64,000 bases of DNA from Gammaproteobacteria bacterium HGW-Gammaproteobacteria-15 (GCA_002840125.1 PGZF01000002.1:124001-188000), one strand, 5' to 3'; positions 34,309-43,506 are shown, counted from the first letter of the stretch. Notes: generated from the letters alone by a model not told the origin. Made by a program: numbers and translations.

Positions 34309-35631
34309 ATGCAGCAGGACTTTGACGGCCAGCACCTTAGCGACCAGGACGACAATGTACTGGTGTTTGCTGCCGACACCGAGGCTGCCGATGAGCCACT
34401 GGCCAGTTGGACAGTGCTGATTGTCGATGATGATGCCGAAATCCATCAGATCACCAAATTAGCGCTGCGCGATTTTAATTTTCAGCAGCACAAGCTTAAT
34501 TTTATCAGCGCCTACAGTGGTGCCGAGGCCAGAGAGCTGCTGGCAAAAAATCATGATATTGCGCTGATTTTACTCGACGTGGTAATGGAAACCGACGATG
34601 CCGGCTTAACCCTTGTGCGCTATATTCGCGACACGCTGCATAACAACCTGGTGCGGATTATTCTGCGCACCGGTCAGCCCGGACAAGCGCCCGAGCAGCG
34701 CGTGGTGCAGGACTACGATATCAACGATTATCGCGCCAAAACCGAGCTGACAGTGCAGCGACTTAACACATCGGTAATGTCGGCACTGCGCTCTTATGTG
34801 GCGATTGAACAGTTAGCACAGTTAAACGCCAGCCTGGAGCAGCAGGTGCAGGCCAGAACGGCAGAGCTGCAACAAAGTAATCAACAGTTGCAGCAAACCC
34901 TGGCTGAACTGGAAGCTGGTGAGCGCGCCGGCAAGCAGGTGCAGTTTAAAATGTTGCCGCCAGCGGATTTCAATATGGCACAGTTTCAGTTTACTCATGC
35001 CTTGTATCCGTCGGAATTTATGAGCGGCGACTTTGTTGACTACTTTGCTGCCGACGAGCACAAGGTGGTGTTTTATATTGCCGATGTATCGGGCCATGGT
35101 GTGGCATCGGCCTTTGTTACCGTGTACTTAAAACGCTTTATCAGCGCCAGCCTCGAACGTTACCGCCGCGGTAGCTCGGCGATGCTGACTGATCCGGCGG
35201 CGCTACTGGCGGCACTGAATACCGAATTACTGCTGGAGAAAATCGGCAAGTATATCGCGCTGTTTTACGCCGTGCTGGATACCCGCAGCGGCGAAATAAC
35301 TTACGCCAATGCCGGTGCTTTTCCCTGGCCGTTGCTGTTGCGGGAGCAGGATAGCGGCTATCTGCCGTTAAAAAGTACCCCGGTGGGGATGTTTGACTTT
35401 ACCGCTTACACTAATCGGCGTTTGCAGCTGCTGCAGGGCAACCGTTTACTACTGTTTTCTGATGGCATTTTAGACTTGCTGCCACAGCAGACAACAGAGC
35501 AGAAGCTGCACTATTTACAGCAAACCAGCCTGCAACAGCACGATATTGCCGCCTTATTGCAGGCGTTGGCCATCGCCCCTGATAAGCCATTACCGGATGA
35601 TTTAACTATACTGACATTATCATGGCATTAG
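34309..35631 (+). CDS. response regulator with PP2C (SpoIIE/RsbU-type) phosphatase domain
   Basis: The protein has 440 residues. A receiver domain covers about residues 30-160 (WTVLIVDDDAEIHQITKLAL, phospho-Asp in ALILLDVVMETDD), with the end QDYDINDYRAKTELT typical of the DUF3369-linked receiver class. A coiled coil follows (LNASLEQQVQARTAELQQSN), then a PP2C-like serine phosphatase domain (KMLPPADFNMAQF, ADVSGHGVASAFVTVYLK, LLLFSDGILD) with metal-binding Asp residues. The next gene encodes a STAS protein, the expected substrate. This matches HsbR/HsbA of Pseudomonas, where dephosphorylated STAS protein controls anti-sigma FlgM or a cyclase. ATG 34309 has AAGGA at good spacing; ATG 34294 is an alternative. 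Confidence 0.85.
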   Translation: MQQDFDGQHLSDQDDNVLVFAADTEAADEPLASWTVLIVDDDAEIHQITKLALRDFNFQQHKLNFISAYSGAEARELLAKNHDIALILLDVVMETDDAGLTLVRYIRDTLHNNLVRIILRTGQPGQAPEQRVVQDYDINDYRAKTELTVQRLNTSVMSALRSYVAIEQLAQLNASLEQQVQARTAELQQSNQQLQQTLAELEAGERAGKQVQFKMLPPADFNMAQFQFTHALYPSEFMSGDFVDYFAADEHKVVFYIADVSGHGVASAFVTVYLKRFISASLERYRRGSSAMLTDPAALLAALNTELLLEKIGKYIALFYAVLDTRSGEITYANAGAFPWPLLLREQDSGYLPLKSTPVGMFDFTAYTNRRLQLLQGNRLLLFSDGILDLLPQQTTEQKLHYLQQTSLQQHDIAALLQALAIAPDKPLPDDLTILTLSWH

Positions 35632-35642
35632 CTGAGGCGACT

Positions 35643-36137
35643 ATGACAGAGCACGAACAGATTTTGTTTGCCTGTATTGATAACTGCTGTTATTTCAAAC
35701 TCAGCGGTGAGCTGCGCTACACCAATGCGACTGGTATGGACGACCTGGTCGAACGGCTGTTCCACCAGCAAATGGGCTGTAACCGGGTGGTGGTGGATTT
35801 AAACGAAGCCAGCTTTATGGACAGCACCTATGTTGGTTTGCTGGCCAGTCTGGCGCGTTATTGTCAGCAGCAACAATTACCGCGGCCCACCTTGTTTTCT
35901 ACCCATAGCGATGTTAATGAACTGCTGTTTAGTCTGTGCCTGGATCAGGCGTTTGATATAGTGCAGCAACCCACTCATCACAACGTGAAGATGGCAGGCG
36001 TAAGCGCACAGCATTATAGCGAACAGCAGCAGGGCTTGATGATCCTGCGTGCGCATCAGGCGCTGATAGCGCTGAATGACAGTAATAAATCGCAGTTTCA
36101 GCCGGTGGTGGATTTATTAAAACAGCAGTTAAAGTGA
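35643..36137 (+). CDS. STAS-domain anti-sigma factor antagonist
   Basis: This 164-residue protein has an N-terminal STAS domain (about 1-100). FKLSGELRYTNATGMDDLVE is followed by VVVDLNEASFMDSTYVGLLASL, where the Ser of the D-S-T motif is the usual phosphorylation site removed by the upstream PP2C phosphatase. A further helical tail of about 50 residues includes LMILRAHQALIALND. Its start overlaps or abuts the phosphatase stop (35629-35631); ATG 35643 has GAGG upstream, and ATG 35622 inside the previous gene is less likely. It is likely the switch that binds an anti-sigma factor or other partner. Confidence 0.83.
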   Translation: MTEHEQILFACIDNCCYFKLSGELRYTNATGMDDLVERLFHQQMGCNRVVVDLNEASFMDSTYVGLLASLARYCQQQQLPRPTLFSTHSDVNELLFSLCLDQAFDIVQQPTHHNVKMAGVSAQHYSEQQQGLMILRAHQALIALNDSNKSQFQPVVDLLKQQLK

Positions 36138-36194
36138 GCGCACCGAACAGCAGTTTGGCTCCTAATCTCAGGCGCAGTCTTACACACAAATTAT

Positions 36195-37436
36195 TTAGTT
36201 GTGGAAAATGCGGTAACCGCCGCGGCCGGCGTTTTTCATCTGATACATAGCTGCATCAGCTTTCTCTAACAGCTCAGTAAAGGCTATGCCATGGTTGGGG
36301 TACAGGCTGATACCAATGCTGGCGCCAAGCTGATAGGTTTTACCTTCGACAGTATAAGGTTGTTGCAGCGATTGCAGGATTTTTTCTGCAATGTCTGCTG
36401 CCTGGTTTTGCTGTTCCAGTTGGGTGGCTATGACAACAAACTCGTCACCGCCAATACGGGCACATATATCCGTGCTGCGCAGGCAGGTTTGCATCCGCTG
36501 CGCCACTTGTTTGAGTACCAAATCGCCTACTTTGTGGCCGGCCAGGTCGTTCACCGGTTTAAACTTATCCAGGTCAATATAATACAGTGCCAGAAACTGA
36601 TGCGGCCGGGTGGCCAGTTGCAGAGCCTTATCAAACAGTGCATCCACATAACGCTTGTTGCTCAGCCCGGTTAACGGATCTTTATACGCCAGCTCCAGCG
36701 CTTTGCTTTCTGACTCCAGTAAACGTTGTTGAAACAGCGACAGCACTGCGGCAATTAACGCTGTGTACTGCATAACCACCAAAGCTGTGCCAATAATAAA
36801 GGCCGCAGTGCGCCAATCCTGATACAGCATTCGCGAGATCGGCACAAATAACAGCCAGTGCAGCATCAGCAGGGTGCAGGTCAGTATTATCGTTAGTTTA
36901 ATGCCGCTCTGCAGCGCTGCGCCGCCGCGCCAGACAGTGACAATAAACAGCAGCAGGCAGGCCGCATTAAACAGCGCCAGGCCGGAACTGTACACTGCAG
37001 ACGAGTACTGATAAATATGTGCGCTTAGCAGCCATAATTGCATCAACAGCGTTATAAGCAATAATGTACGGCTGCTTAGCATGGCACCAAAAAAGCGCGC
37101 CGCGCCAATCAGCAACAGCAGTTTTTCGGTGATGCTAAGCAGGGCATACAGTAGTTTAGCCAGGGCGGCATCATCAGCCTGTACATTTAAAAACGTTAGC
37201 CGGGCAATAAAGGCAACAAAAATAGCGCCAGCCCACCAGCCGCAGCCAGGGTTAGTGCGTGGCACCCGGCTGGCAAGCAGCAGTAAGATAAAAAACACAA
37301 GGTAAATTGCGCTACCGGCGCTGTGAACTATCTGAAACAGCATAAAAACCTGCACTTCCATCTGCTGCCGTTGCTGCTGATAACCAGGCCCTGGCGGGTA
37401 ACGGTGTGTCAGCAGAGCGGTTAGGCGGTGATCCAT
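36195..37436 (-). CDS. membrane diguanylate cyclase (GGDEF)
   Basis: This protein of about 413 residues has six to seven predicted N-terminal transmembrane helices (about 35-235) and a GGDEF domain (about 250-419 of the longer frame). The active-site motif GGDEF is intact at about 335-339 (long-frame count), and the inhibitory RxxD site RSTD lies five residues before it, so it should make cyclic di-GMP with product inhibition. ATG 37436 is used; TTG 37454 would add six residues, and neither has a strong SD. It converges with the STAS gene, recalling HsbA-HsbD in Pseudomonas, where a STAS protein binds a cyclase. Confidence 0.85.
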   Translation of the reverse strand: MDHRLTALLTHRYPPGPGYQQQRQQMEVQVFMLFQIVHSAGSAIYLVFFILLLLASRVPRTNPGCGWWAGAIFVAFIARLTFLNVQADDAALAKLLYALLSITEKLLLLIGAARFFGAMLSSRTLLLITLLMQLWLLSAHIYQYSSAVYSSGLALFNAACLLLFIVTVWRGGAALQSGIKLTIILTCTLLMLHWLLFVPISRMLYQDWRTAAFIIGTALVVMQYTALIAAVLSLFQQRLLESESKALELAYKDPLTGLSNKRYVDALFDKALQLATRPHQFLALYYIDLDKFKPVNDLAGHKVGDLVLKQVAQRMQTCLRSTDICARIGGDEFVVIATQLEQQNQAADIAEKILQSLQQPYTVEGKTYQLGASIGISLYPNHGIAFTELLEKADAAMYQMKNAGRGGYRIFHN

Positions 37437-37604
37437 TTGCTCTGTTGTTAACAATAGTCAGTAGTGGCATAAGCGCAACTATTTTTACTGTCGGCGCTAT
37501 ATTTGCAAACTGCTGCTGTGCACGTTAATGTTTTATCACAACAATGGCGGCATACTGTGGCTCAAAATAACGGCTGCCAAAATAACTGCTAAAGGTGGGA
37601 ACAG

Positions 37605-39818
37605 ATGAAAACCTGTGTAACTAAAATGCTGGTGCTTATTACCGCGCTATTTGCCCTGCTAGCTTGTAGCGGTACATCGGTTACGCCGGCAAATAAGGCA
37701 GCACAGCTGCTGCGGTTAGACTATGTCAGCAGCATCGACAACAGCAACCGGCAGTATTTTGTTTATTTACCGGCCGGTTATCAGCAAAACAGCACTAAAA
37801 AATGGCCGGTAATGCTGTTTTTGCACGGCAATGGCGAGCGGGGCAATGGCCTGGACGAGCTGGATTACACCTTAATCCATGGCCCGTTATATGAAGCCTG
37901 GGTACAAAAACGCGAGCTGCCGTTTATTATCGTTGTGCCGCAACTGCAGATGTTTGATATGGCTAAGCTGCCGTATATTGCTAACCGCTCGGCTGCTGAT
38001 ATCCCCAAACGCTTAACTGATGGCGTACCACCACGGCCGCACATGTTTGCTTCAGCCAAACCTATTGCGCCTGCAGTTGCTGTTAATGATATGAGTACAG
38101 TTCCCCCCCTGTTGCCAGATGGCTGGGAAAAAGCAGAGCAAGACCTGCTGGCCATACTGCAGAACGTGCAGGCCAGCTACAATACCGACGCCAGCCGCCT
38201 GTATTTAACCGGCATTAGCTATGGCGGCTTTGGCAGCTGGTTTATGGCCAGTAAGCACCCGCAGTTATTTGCCGCTGTTGCACCGGTGGTCGGTTGGGGC
38301 CACCCGGATTTAATGCCGCCGATTGCCAACGCGAAAACCCAGCTGTGGGTATTTGCCGCCGGGCGGGATTCTGCTGTCAACAAAGATTACTTTTATCCGG
38401 GTATTGAAACCCTGCGCCAGCTGGGGCACAGCAACGTACGCTTTAGTATGTTAGAGCAAGCCGAACACGATGCCTGGCGCCAGGTTTATGCCGGCGAGGA
38501 TCTGTATAGCTGGCTGTTGCAGCAACAAAAGCCAGTGACCAATGTTGCTGTTACGGTGTTTGATCAGGTGCATGTACTACCGATGGACTCAAATCAGGTG
38601 CTGCGCAATCAGCGTGTACTGGTGCAGGACGACCGTATAGTTGCTGTTGCGCCGGCAGCCGAACTGGCAATACCACAAGGCGCCAAGGTAATTGACGGCG
38701 CAGGGCGCTACCTTATGCCCGGCCTGGCAGAGATGCATGGCCATGTGCCGCCGCTGGCAGATTTTAGCGGTACGCCGGCGCGCTATTTAGACGATGTATT
38801 AACACTGTATCTGGCCGGTGGCGTTACCACAGTGCGCGGTATGCTGGGACACGATAAGCAATTGCTTTTAAAAGAAGATATCGCCAGTGGTAAGCGGCTG
38901 GGGCCAACACTGTATCTGGCCGGGCCCAGCTTTAATCAGCATACGGTAACCTCAGCAGAACAAGCGCGTGAGCGGGTGCGCCAGCACAAGCAACAGGGCT
39001 GGGACTTACTGAAAATTCATCCGGGTTTAAGCCTGGAGCACTATCAGGCCATAGCAGATGAGGCAAAACAACAAGGCATCGACTTTGCCGGCCATGTGCC
39101 GGAAGACGTAGGCATTGAGCAGGCTATTTTGCTCGGCAGCCGTACCATCGATCATCTGGATGGTTACATGGCAGCGCTGGGCGGTTTTGACAAAGAGCTG
39201 ACGCCTGCCGATATGGCGCCACTGATAGCACTGACTAAAACCAACAATGTAGCCGTAGTGCCTACCCAGGCGCTGTGGGAAACCATTATCGGCGCTTCAG
39301 ATGCCACTCAGTTGCAACGCTATGATGAGCTGAAATATATGCCGGCGCGGGTAATCGCCGGTTGGCAGCGTTATGTGCAACAACCCGGTGGCGCTTACTA
39401 CAGTGGCGACACAGCTGCGCTGCATGCACAAAACCGCCAACGTTTACTGCGGGCGTTAAATGACGCTGATGTCACCATATTAATGGGCACCGATGCGCCA
39501 CAGCTATACAGTGTACCGGGGCTGTCGCTGCGCCGCGAAATACCTAAGATGGCTGCCGCTGGTATTAGCAATTACGATATTTTACGCAGCGGCACCGTGC
39601 TGGTGGGCGAGTATTTTGCTGATAAAGACCGCTTTGGCCAGGTAAAGGCAGGTCAACGTGCCGATTTACTGTTGGTAGAGGGTAACCCTTTGGATGACTT
39701 ATCTGTGCTATATCAGCCCGCCGGCGTAATGGTGCGTGGCCAGTGGTTAAGCCGTGCAACACTTGATAGCAAACTGGCAGAGATAGCCGCGGCGCGGCTG
39801 GCAGAAAATCAACAATAA
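37605..39818 (+). CDS. esterase-amidohydrolase fusion lipoprotein
   Basis: This 737-residue protein starts with a lipoprotein signal (lipobox LLAC, Cys at about 22). Residues of about 40-305 form a PHB-depolymerase/LpqC-like alpha/beta hydrolase: LFLHGNGERGNGLDEL, the nucleophile elbow GISYGGFGSW (Ser about 205), GRDSAV and AEHDAW as likely Asp and His. Residues of about 320-737 form a metal-dependent amidohydrolase: MPGLAEMHGHVPP (HxH ligands near 378), LLKIHPG (bridging Lys), FAGHVPED, RTIDHLDGY and LMGTDAP (catalytic Asp). Both active sites look complete. It may cleave an ester and then an amide of one substrate at the cell envelope (inference). The YdeI-like gene follows after 14 bp. Confidence 0.85.
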   Translation: MKTCVTKMLVLITALFALLACSGTSVTPANKAAQLLRLDYVSSIDNSNRQYFVYLPAGYQQNSTKKWPVMLFLHGNGERGNGLDELDYTLIHGPLYEAWVQKRELPFIIVVPQLQMFDMAKLPYIANRSAADIPKRLTDGVPPRPHMFASAKPIAPAVAVNDMSTVPPLLPDGWEKAEQDLLAILQNVQASYNTDASRLYLTGISYGGFGSWFMASKHPQLFAAVAPVVGWGHPDLMPPIANAKTQLWVFAAGRDSAVNKDYFYPGIETLRQLGHSNVRFSMLEQAEHDAWRQVYAGEDLYSWLLQQQKPVTNVAVTVFDQVHVLPMDSNQVLRNQRVLVQDDRIVAVAPAAELAIPQGAKVIDGAGRYLMPGLAEMHGHVPPLADFSGTPARYLDDVLTLYLAGGVTTVRGMLGHDKQLLLKEDIASGKRLGPTLYLAGPSFNQHTVTSAEQARERVRQHKQQGWDLLKIHPGLSLEHYQAIADEAKQQGIDFAGHVPEDVGIEQAILLGSRTIDHLDGYMAALGGFDKELTPADMAPLIALTKTNNVAVVPTQALWETIIGASDATQLQRYDELKYMPARVIAGWQRYVQQPGGAYYSGDTAALHAQNRQRLLRALNDADVTILMGTDAPQLYSVPGLSLRREIPKMAAAGISNYDILRSGTVLVGEYFADKDRFGQVKAGQRADLLLVEGNPLDDLSVLYQPAGVMVRGQWLSRATLDSKLAEIAAARLAENQQ

Positions 39819-39832
39819 GCAGCGGATTTATT

Positions 39833-40387
39833 ATGACCTCACACGACAGCTATTCTGAGTTTGCTGCCACAGTGCTGCGTCCGGCGCAGCCCGCTGGCGC
39901 GTCGTTCACAGCTTTTGTAGTGTTGCCCAAAGAGGCCAGTGACAAGCTGCCCCGCCGTGGCAGAATAACGGTGACAGGCCATATTAACGGCGTGGCATTT
40001 CAGGCCACACTGGAACCGGATGGCCAGCTAAGCCATTGGTTAGCCTTAAGTGATAAGTTACTGGGCGCAGCAGGTGTAAGTATTGGCAGTGTTGCCCGCT
40101 TTGATATTACGGCGCTGCAGCAAGAGCCCGAACCTGAAGTGCCAACCGATTTACAGCAGGCGCTGGCCGACTCAGCTGAAGCCAGTGCGGTCTGGCATGA
40201 CACCACCAGCCTGGCCCGGCTGGATTGGATCCATTGGATCACATCAGCCAAACAGGCGAAAACCCGGGCCAAGCGGGTCAGTGATGCCTGTAACATGCTG
40301 GCAGAGGGCAAGCGGCGGGTGTGTTGTTTCGACCCATCCGGTTTTTACAGCAAAGCCTTCAGTGCACCCAAAGCCGCTGCGGATTAA
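39833..40387 (+). CDS. YdeI/OmpD-associated family protein with DUF1905 domain
   Basis: This 184-residue protein has an N-terminal DUF1905 beta-domain (FAATVLRPAQPAGASFTAFVVLP, RGRITVTGHINGVAFQATLE) and a C-terminal bacteriocin-protection YdeI-like helical segment (LARLDWIHWITSAKQAKTRAKRVSDACNML). YdeI-type proteins are linked to resistance to antimicrobial peptides in enteric bacteria; the reaction is unknown. It lies 14 bp behind the esterase-amidohydrolase gene and overlaps the end of the convergent ArsR gene by 4 bp. Confidence 0.75.
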   Translation: MTSHDSYSEFAATVLRPAQPAGASFTAFVVLPKEASDKLPRRGRITVTGHINGVAFQATLEPDGQLSHWLALSDKLLGAAGVSIGSVARFDITALQQEPEPEVPTDLQQALADSAEASAVWHDTTSLARLDWIHWITSAKQAKTRAKRVSDACNMLAEGKRRVCCFDPSGFYSKAFSAPKAAAD

Positions 40388-41073
40388 CCTTCAGAGGGCT
40401 GCGAAGTGAAATAACAGCGCCGAAATGCCGCCAACCCTTTAGCATTAAAGCGAATGGCGCGGCAGTCCGGCTCTCGGCTGGCCCAGTTTTTACCCAACAG
40501 ATCAGCTAAAATCCATTGCCCCAGGGTGCCGGCCAGATGACTGCGGCGCTCGCTCCAGTCAAGGCAGGCTTTGCACAGCGGTCTTTTAGTCGCGTTAAGG
40601 CGGGACAGATCGGCGCCGATGCGTTGAAAAAACGCTTCGCCTTTAGCGGTCAGTGTTGGCTGCTGTACGTGTTCGGTTATAAGCTGCTGCGCCAGCAAAT
40701 TATCATACAGTGCGACGGCAATTTCACCCGCCAGATGATCATAACAAATACGCGCCTGGCGCAGCTCGCTATCAGCCGGGCCGGTAATAACAGTATTAGT
40801 ATTGGCTGCACTGATGCTTAACAGTTGTTCCAGTAATTCTGCCACGGCATGGTTTTTCAGCTGAAAGTACTTATGCCGGCCTTGTTTACGCACACAGAGC
40901 AAATTACCACTGAGCAGTTTTGCCAAATGGCTGCTGGCAGTGGGCGGCATAATGTCCGCCTCCAGTGCCAGCTCAGTTGCTGTTAAGGCCTTACCGCTCA
41001 GCAGTGCGGTTAATATTTTAGCGCGGGCATTATCGCCAATCAGGTTAGCGACAACGGCAATATTTGGTTGCAT
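40384..41073 (-). CDS. ArsR-family transcriptional regulator
   Basis: The protein has 229 residues with an N-terminal winged helix: [24 protein letters not shown], then [24 protein letters not shown] as recognition helix-turn-helix, and [15 protein letters not shown] as wing. A C-terminal extension of about 130 residues contains [19 protein letters not shown], whose Cys pair might sense a metal or oxidant. I chose ATG 41073; the longer frame to 41103 would place the start inside a perfect palindromic operator (41092-41107). It diverges from the NIPSNAP-ABM operon and probably represses both it and itself. Confidence 0.85.
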   Translation of the reverse strand: MQPNIAVVANLIGDNARAKILTALLSGKALTATELALEADIMPPTASSHLAKLLSGNLLCVRKQGRHKYFQLKNHAVAELLEQLLSISAANTNTVITGPADSELRQARICYDHLAGEIAVALYDNLLAQQLITEHVQQPTLTAKGEAFFQRIGADLSRLNATKRPLCKACLDWSERRSHLAGTLGQWILADLLGKNWASREPDCRAIRFNAKGLAAFRRCYFTSQPSEG

Positions 41074-41091
41074 ATCAGTTATACCGCTTAG

Positions 41092-41107
41092 TTCGATGCA
41101 CATCGAA
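41092..41107. promoter_or_regulatory. palindromic operator between arsR-like gene and NIPSNAP operon
   Basis: TTCGATG-CA-CATCGAA is a perfect seven-base inverted repeat with a two-base centre. It lies 19 bp upstream of the ArsR-family start and about 55 bp before the divergent operon. Size and symmetry fit an ArsR-dimer site. Confidence 0.65.
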
Positions 41108-41161
41108 GCATATCAATATAGTTCCGTTACACTGCCTGGCAGCAAACAGGAGGAAATGTTG

Positions 41162-41500
41162 ATGAGCATAACATGTTTTATTGAGTACCGGCTTGACCCG
41201 TTTAAACTGGATTTATTTGCACAGTACGCGCAAAACTGGGGGCAGATTATCCCAGCCTGTGGTGGCGAACTGCTGGGCTATTTTTTACCACATGAAGGCA
41301 GCAATGACAGGGCTTTTGGCTTAATCAGTTTTACCAGTTTAGCCAGCTACGAAGCGTATCGGGGGAGGTTAAAACAACACAGCGCTGCTCAGCAGAACTT
41401 CGCTTTTGCCCGTGAGCAACAGTTTATTTTGCAGGAGTGGCGTTCATTTTTAACTGTCGTGCCAACCACCTTTAATAAAGCCGCGCAGGTAGCGTTATGA
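41162..41500 (+). CDS. NIPSNAP-family protein
   Basis: This 112-residue ferredoxin-like alpha+beta-barrel protein has [20 protein letters not shown] as the first strand and helix, [23 protein letters not shown] and a final helix-strand [16 protein letters not shown], all typical of NIPSNAP. The family is related to antibiotic-biosynthesis monooxygenases; its reaction is unknown. AGGAGG lies eight bases before ATG 41162, which decides the start; the longer frame to 40940 runs through the ArsR gene and operator. It overlaps the ABM gene by 4 bp (ATGA). Confidence 0.8.
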   Translation: MSITCFIEYRLDPFKLDLFAQYAQNWGQIIPACGGELLGYFLPHEGSNDRAFGLISFTSLASYEAYRGRLKQHSAAQQNFAFAREQQFILQEWRSFLTVVPTTFNKAAQVAL

Positions 41501-41832
41501 TTGCGGTGATATTTGAAGTAACGCCCACCACAGCGGGTAAAGACAGCTACTTTGCTATTGCTGCGCAACTGGCGCCCATGCTCAGTACAATTGACGGTTT
41601 TATTTCGGTAGAACGCTTTGAAAGCCTTACCAACCCTGGCACTTTTCTGTCGTTGTCATTCTGGCGTGATGAATCTGCGGTGCTGCAATGGCGGCAACAA
41701 TTACAACACCGGGCGGCGCAGCAAAAAGGCCGTAATGGTTTATTTGCCAACTACCGGCTACGTGTTGCTAACGTGGTGCGCGACTATGGTTTAAACGAGC
41801 GCCAGCAAGCGCCGGAATTTATTTCTCTGTAG
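41497..41832 (+). CDS. antibiotic-biosynthesis-monooxygenase (ABM) domain protein
   Basis: This 111-residue dimeric alpha+beta-barrel protein has the strand [20 protein letters not shown], helix and strand [20 protein letters not shown], then [19 protein letters not shown], and [14 protein letters not shown] at the end. Members oxidise small aromatics without cofactors or act as haem-degrading or stress proteins. Translational overlap with the NIPSNAP gene and the divergent ArsR regulator suggest one stress- or metabolite-inducible unit. Confidence 0.82.
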   Translation: MIAVIFEVTPTTAGKDSYFAIAAQLAPMLSTIDGFISVERFESLTNPGTFLSLSFWRDESAVLQWRQQLQHRAAQQKGRNGLFANYRLRVANVVRDYGLNERQQAPEFISL

Positions 41833-41900
41833 TGGCAGGCAGGTAACTCGCGTTAATAATGTTCTGGCACCTGTTTTCACAGAGCGGGTGCACATGGCGG

Positions 41901-42788
41901 TTACAGATAGGGGTGGCGGGCAAACCAGCTTTGCAGGAATTCAATAAACAGGCTGAGTCTGGGCGGTATAAATTTGCGTACCGGATACAGCGCGTACAGT
42001 GTCATGTTCGGTTTGTTCTCTGCCGCCAGCACCTCAACTACCTCGCCGGCTTGTAAGGCCTGATGGCTGATAAAACGCGGAATAAAACCAACCCCCATGC
42101 CTTGCTTGATCATCTCAAGTAAAAATACTGAACTGTTGGCTTTGAGGTTGCCAATGATCGGCACACCGTTGTTTCCCACCGGCCAGATATGTTTATGCCT
42201 AAAATAGCTATATTCAAAACATTGATGTTTGGCCAAATCCTCAGGGCAATTAATAGCGCCATGGCGCTGTAGATACTCAGGTGCGGCGCAAATACTGTAG
42301 CTGAATTGCGTAATAGTTTTGCCGACATAGGCCGAGTCGAAGCTTTGGCTGGCCACCCGTAAGCCCAAATCAAAATTATGCTGCAACAGATCCTGCGCTT
42401 CATCACTTAACTGCACGTCTAACTCAATTTTGGGGTAGCGCCGCATAAACTCAGCAAAGGCCGGTGCCAGCGCGGTCAGGCCCAGTGCCATGGCAGCATT
42501 AATTCTGAGTTTGCCCTGCGGTACTTGTTGTTGCTGCTGAAGACGGGCTTCGGTATCTGCTATCTGGCGCAGAATGTCACTACAGTGCTGCAAATACTCC
42601 TCACCGGCCTGCGTAAGTTGCAACCTGCGGGTTGAACGTTGCAATAACTGTGCTCCCAGTGCTTGTTCCAACGCGCTTATTTGCTTACTGATGTTGGATT
42701 TACTAATGCCGTGTTGCTCTGCCGCCTGGCTGAAGCTACCCAGTTCGGCAACACGCACAAATAGCTGCATGGCAGTAAGTTTATCCAT
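41901..42788 (-). CDS. LysR-family transcriptional regulator
   Basis: The 295-residue protein has an N-terminal winged helix-turn-helix (MDKLTAMQLFVRVAELGSFSQAAEQHGISKSNISKQISALEQ, reading about residues 1-42) and a substrate-binding domain in which PQGKLRINAAMALGLTALAP begins the effector fold. FVRVAELGSFSQAA and LLEMIKQGMGVGFIPRFI place it in the CrgA/DmlR-like subgroup. It diverges from a GST-NTF2-tautomerase operon and probably activates or represses it in response to an electrophile or aromatic compound (inference). Two inverted repeats lie in the shared gap. Confidence 0.88.
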   Translation of the reverse strand: MDKLTAMQLFVRVAELGSFSQAAEQHGISKSNISKQISALEQALGAQLLQRSTRRLQLTQAGEEYLQHCSDILRQIADTEARLQQQQQVPQGKLRINAAMALGLTALAPAFAEFMRRYPKIELDVQLSDEAQDLLQHNFDLGLRVASQSFDSAYVGKTITQFSYSICAAPEYLQRHGAINCPEDLAKHQCFEYSYFRHKHIWPVGNNGVPIIGNLKANSSVFLLEMIKQGMGVGFIPRFISHQALQAGEVVEVLAAENKPNMTLYALYPVRKFIPPRLSLFIEFLQSWFARHPYL

Positions 42789-42792
42789 ATTG

Positions 42793-42807
42793 TTTCCTCA
42801 CAGGAAA
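42793..42807. repeat. palindrome in the LysR-GST gap
   Basis: TTTCCT-CAC-AGGAAA is a perfect six-base inverted repeat. It lies four bases before the LysR start codon, where a bound regulator would block its own translation or transcription start. Confidence 0.5.
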
Positions 42808-42811
42808 TAAA

Positions 42812-42846
42812 CATATTCCATTGTAGCCGTATATCCGCTGAATATG
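42812..42846. repeat. wide inverted repeat in the LysR-GST gap
   Basis: CATATTC (42812-42818) and GAATATG (42840-42846) are exact complements separated by 21 bases. The pair may be the two contact points of a LysR tetramer upstream of the GST operon. Confidence 0.4.
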
Positions 42847-42903
42847 TAGCGCTATATTACACGGACTCCGGTACGGCGGAGCATCAATCAACAGGAGTTT
42901 ATT

Positions 42904-43506
42904 ATGTACAAATTGTATTTTTCTCCCGGTGCCTGTTCTTTGGCTATTCAGGTTATTTTGCGTGAGCTTGGCCAGCCATTTCAGTTGGTTAACAAAGCCA
43001 GCGTGGCGGATTATCAGCAGATTAATGCTGTCGGCGCGGTACCGGCTTTAGATATTGATGGCACTGTGCTTACCGAAGGTGCAGCTATTATTTTGTACTT
43101 GCTGGACAAGCACGCTAACGGTCTGCTGCCTGCTGACGCTGGGCCACGCCAGCAGGCTATCCAACAGCTGATGTTTGCCAATGCCACCATGCACCCGGCT
43201 TACAGCAAGCTGTTTTTCCTACACAACCAGTTGGCAGACGGTGCCGTTAAGCAACAGCTATTGCAAGCGGCAGCAGACCAGGTCTGCAAGCTGTGGCAGT
43301 TGGTAGAAACCAGGCTGCAAAACCAGCCTTATCTGGGGGGCCAGTATTACTCTGCCGCCGATATTCTGCTGGCGGTGTATGCCGGTTGGGGCCGGTTTTT
43401 CGCGGTCGCTATTCATATGGGCCCCCGCAGCCAGGTCATGCTAGACCGTATTAGGGCCTTGCCCAGCTACCAGGCTGCTGTAACGGCAGAGCAGCAGGCA
43501 ACATGA
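42904..43506 (+). CDS. glutathione S-transferase family protein
   Basis: The 200-residue protein has a thioredoxin-like N-terminal domain (MYKLYFSPGACSLAIQVILR) with the FSPGACS motif of beta-class bacterial GSTs, where Cys and Ser contact glutathione. VGAVPALDIDGTVLTEGAAIILYL carries the cis-Pro and the glutamate-Ser/Ala glutathione site. A helical C-terminal domain includes FLHNQLADGAVKQQLLQAA. These enzymes conjugate or reduce electrophiles and peroxides. AGGAG precedes the ATG. It overlaps the NTF2-like gene by 4 bp, so a detoxification operon under the divergent LysR is likely. Confidence 0.9.
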   Translation: MYKLYFSPGACSLAIQVILRELGQPFQLVNKASVADYQQINAVGAVPALDIDGTVLTEGAAIILYLLDKHANGLLPADAGPRQQAIQQLMFANATMHPAYSKLFFLHNQLADGAVKQQLLQAAADQVCKLWQLVETRLQNQPYLGGQYYSAADILLAVYAGWGRFFAVAIHMGPRSQVMLDRIRALPSYQAAVTAEQQAT

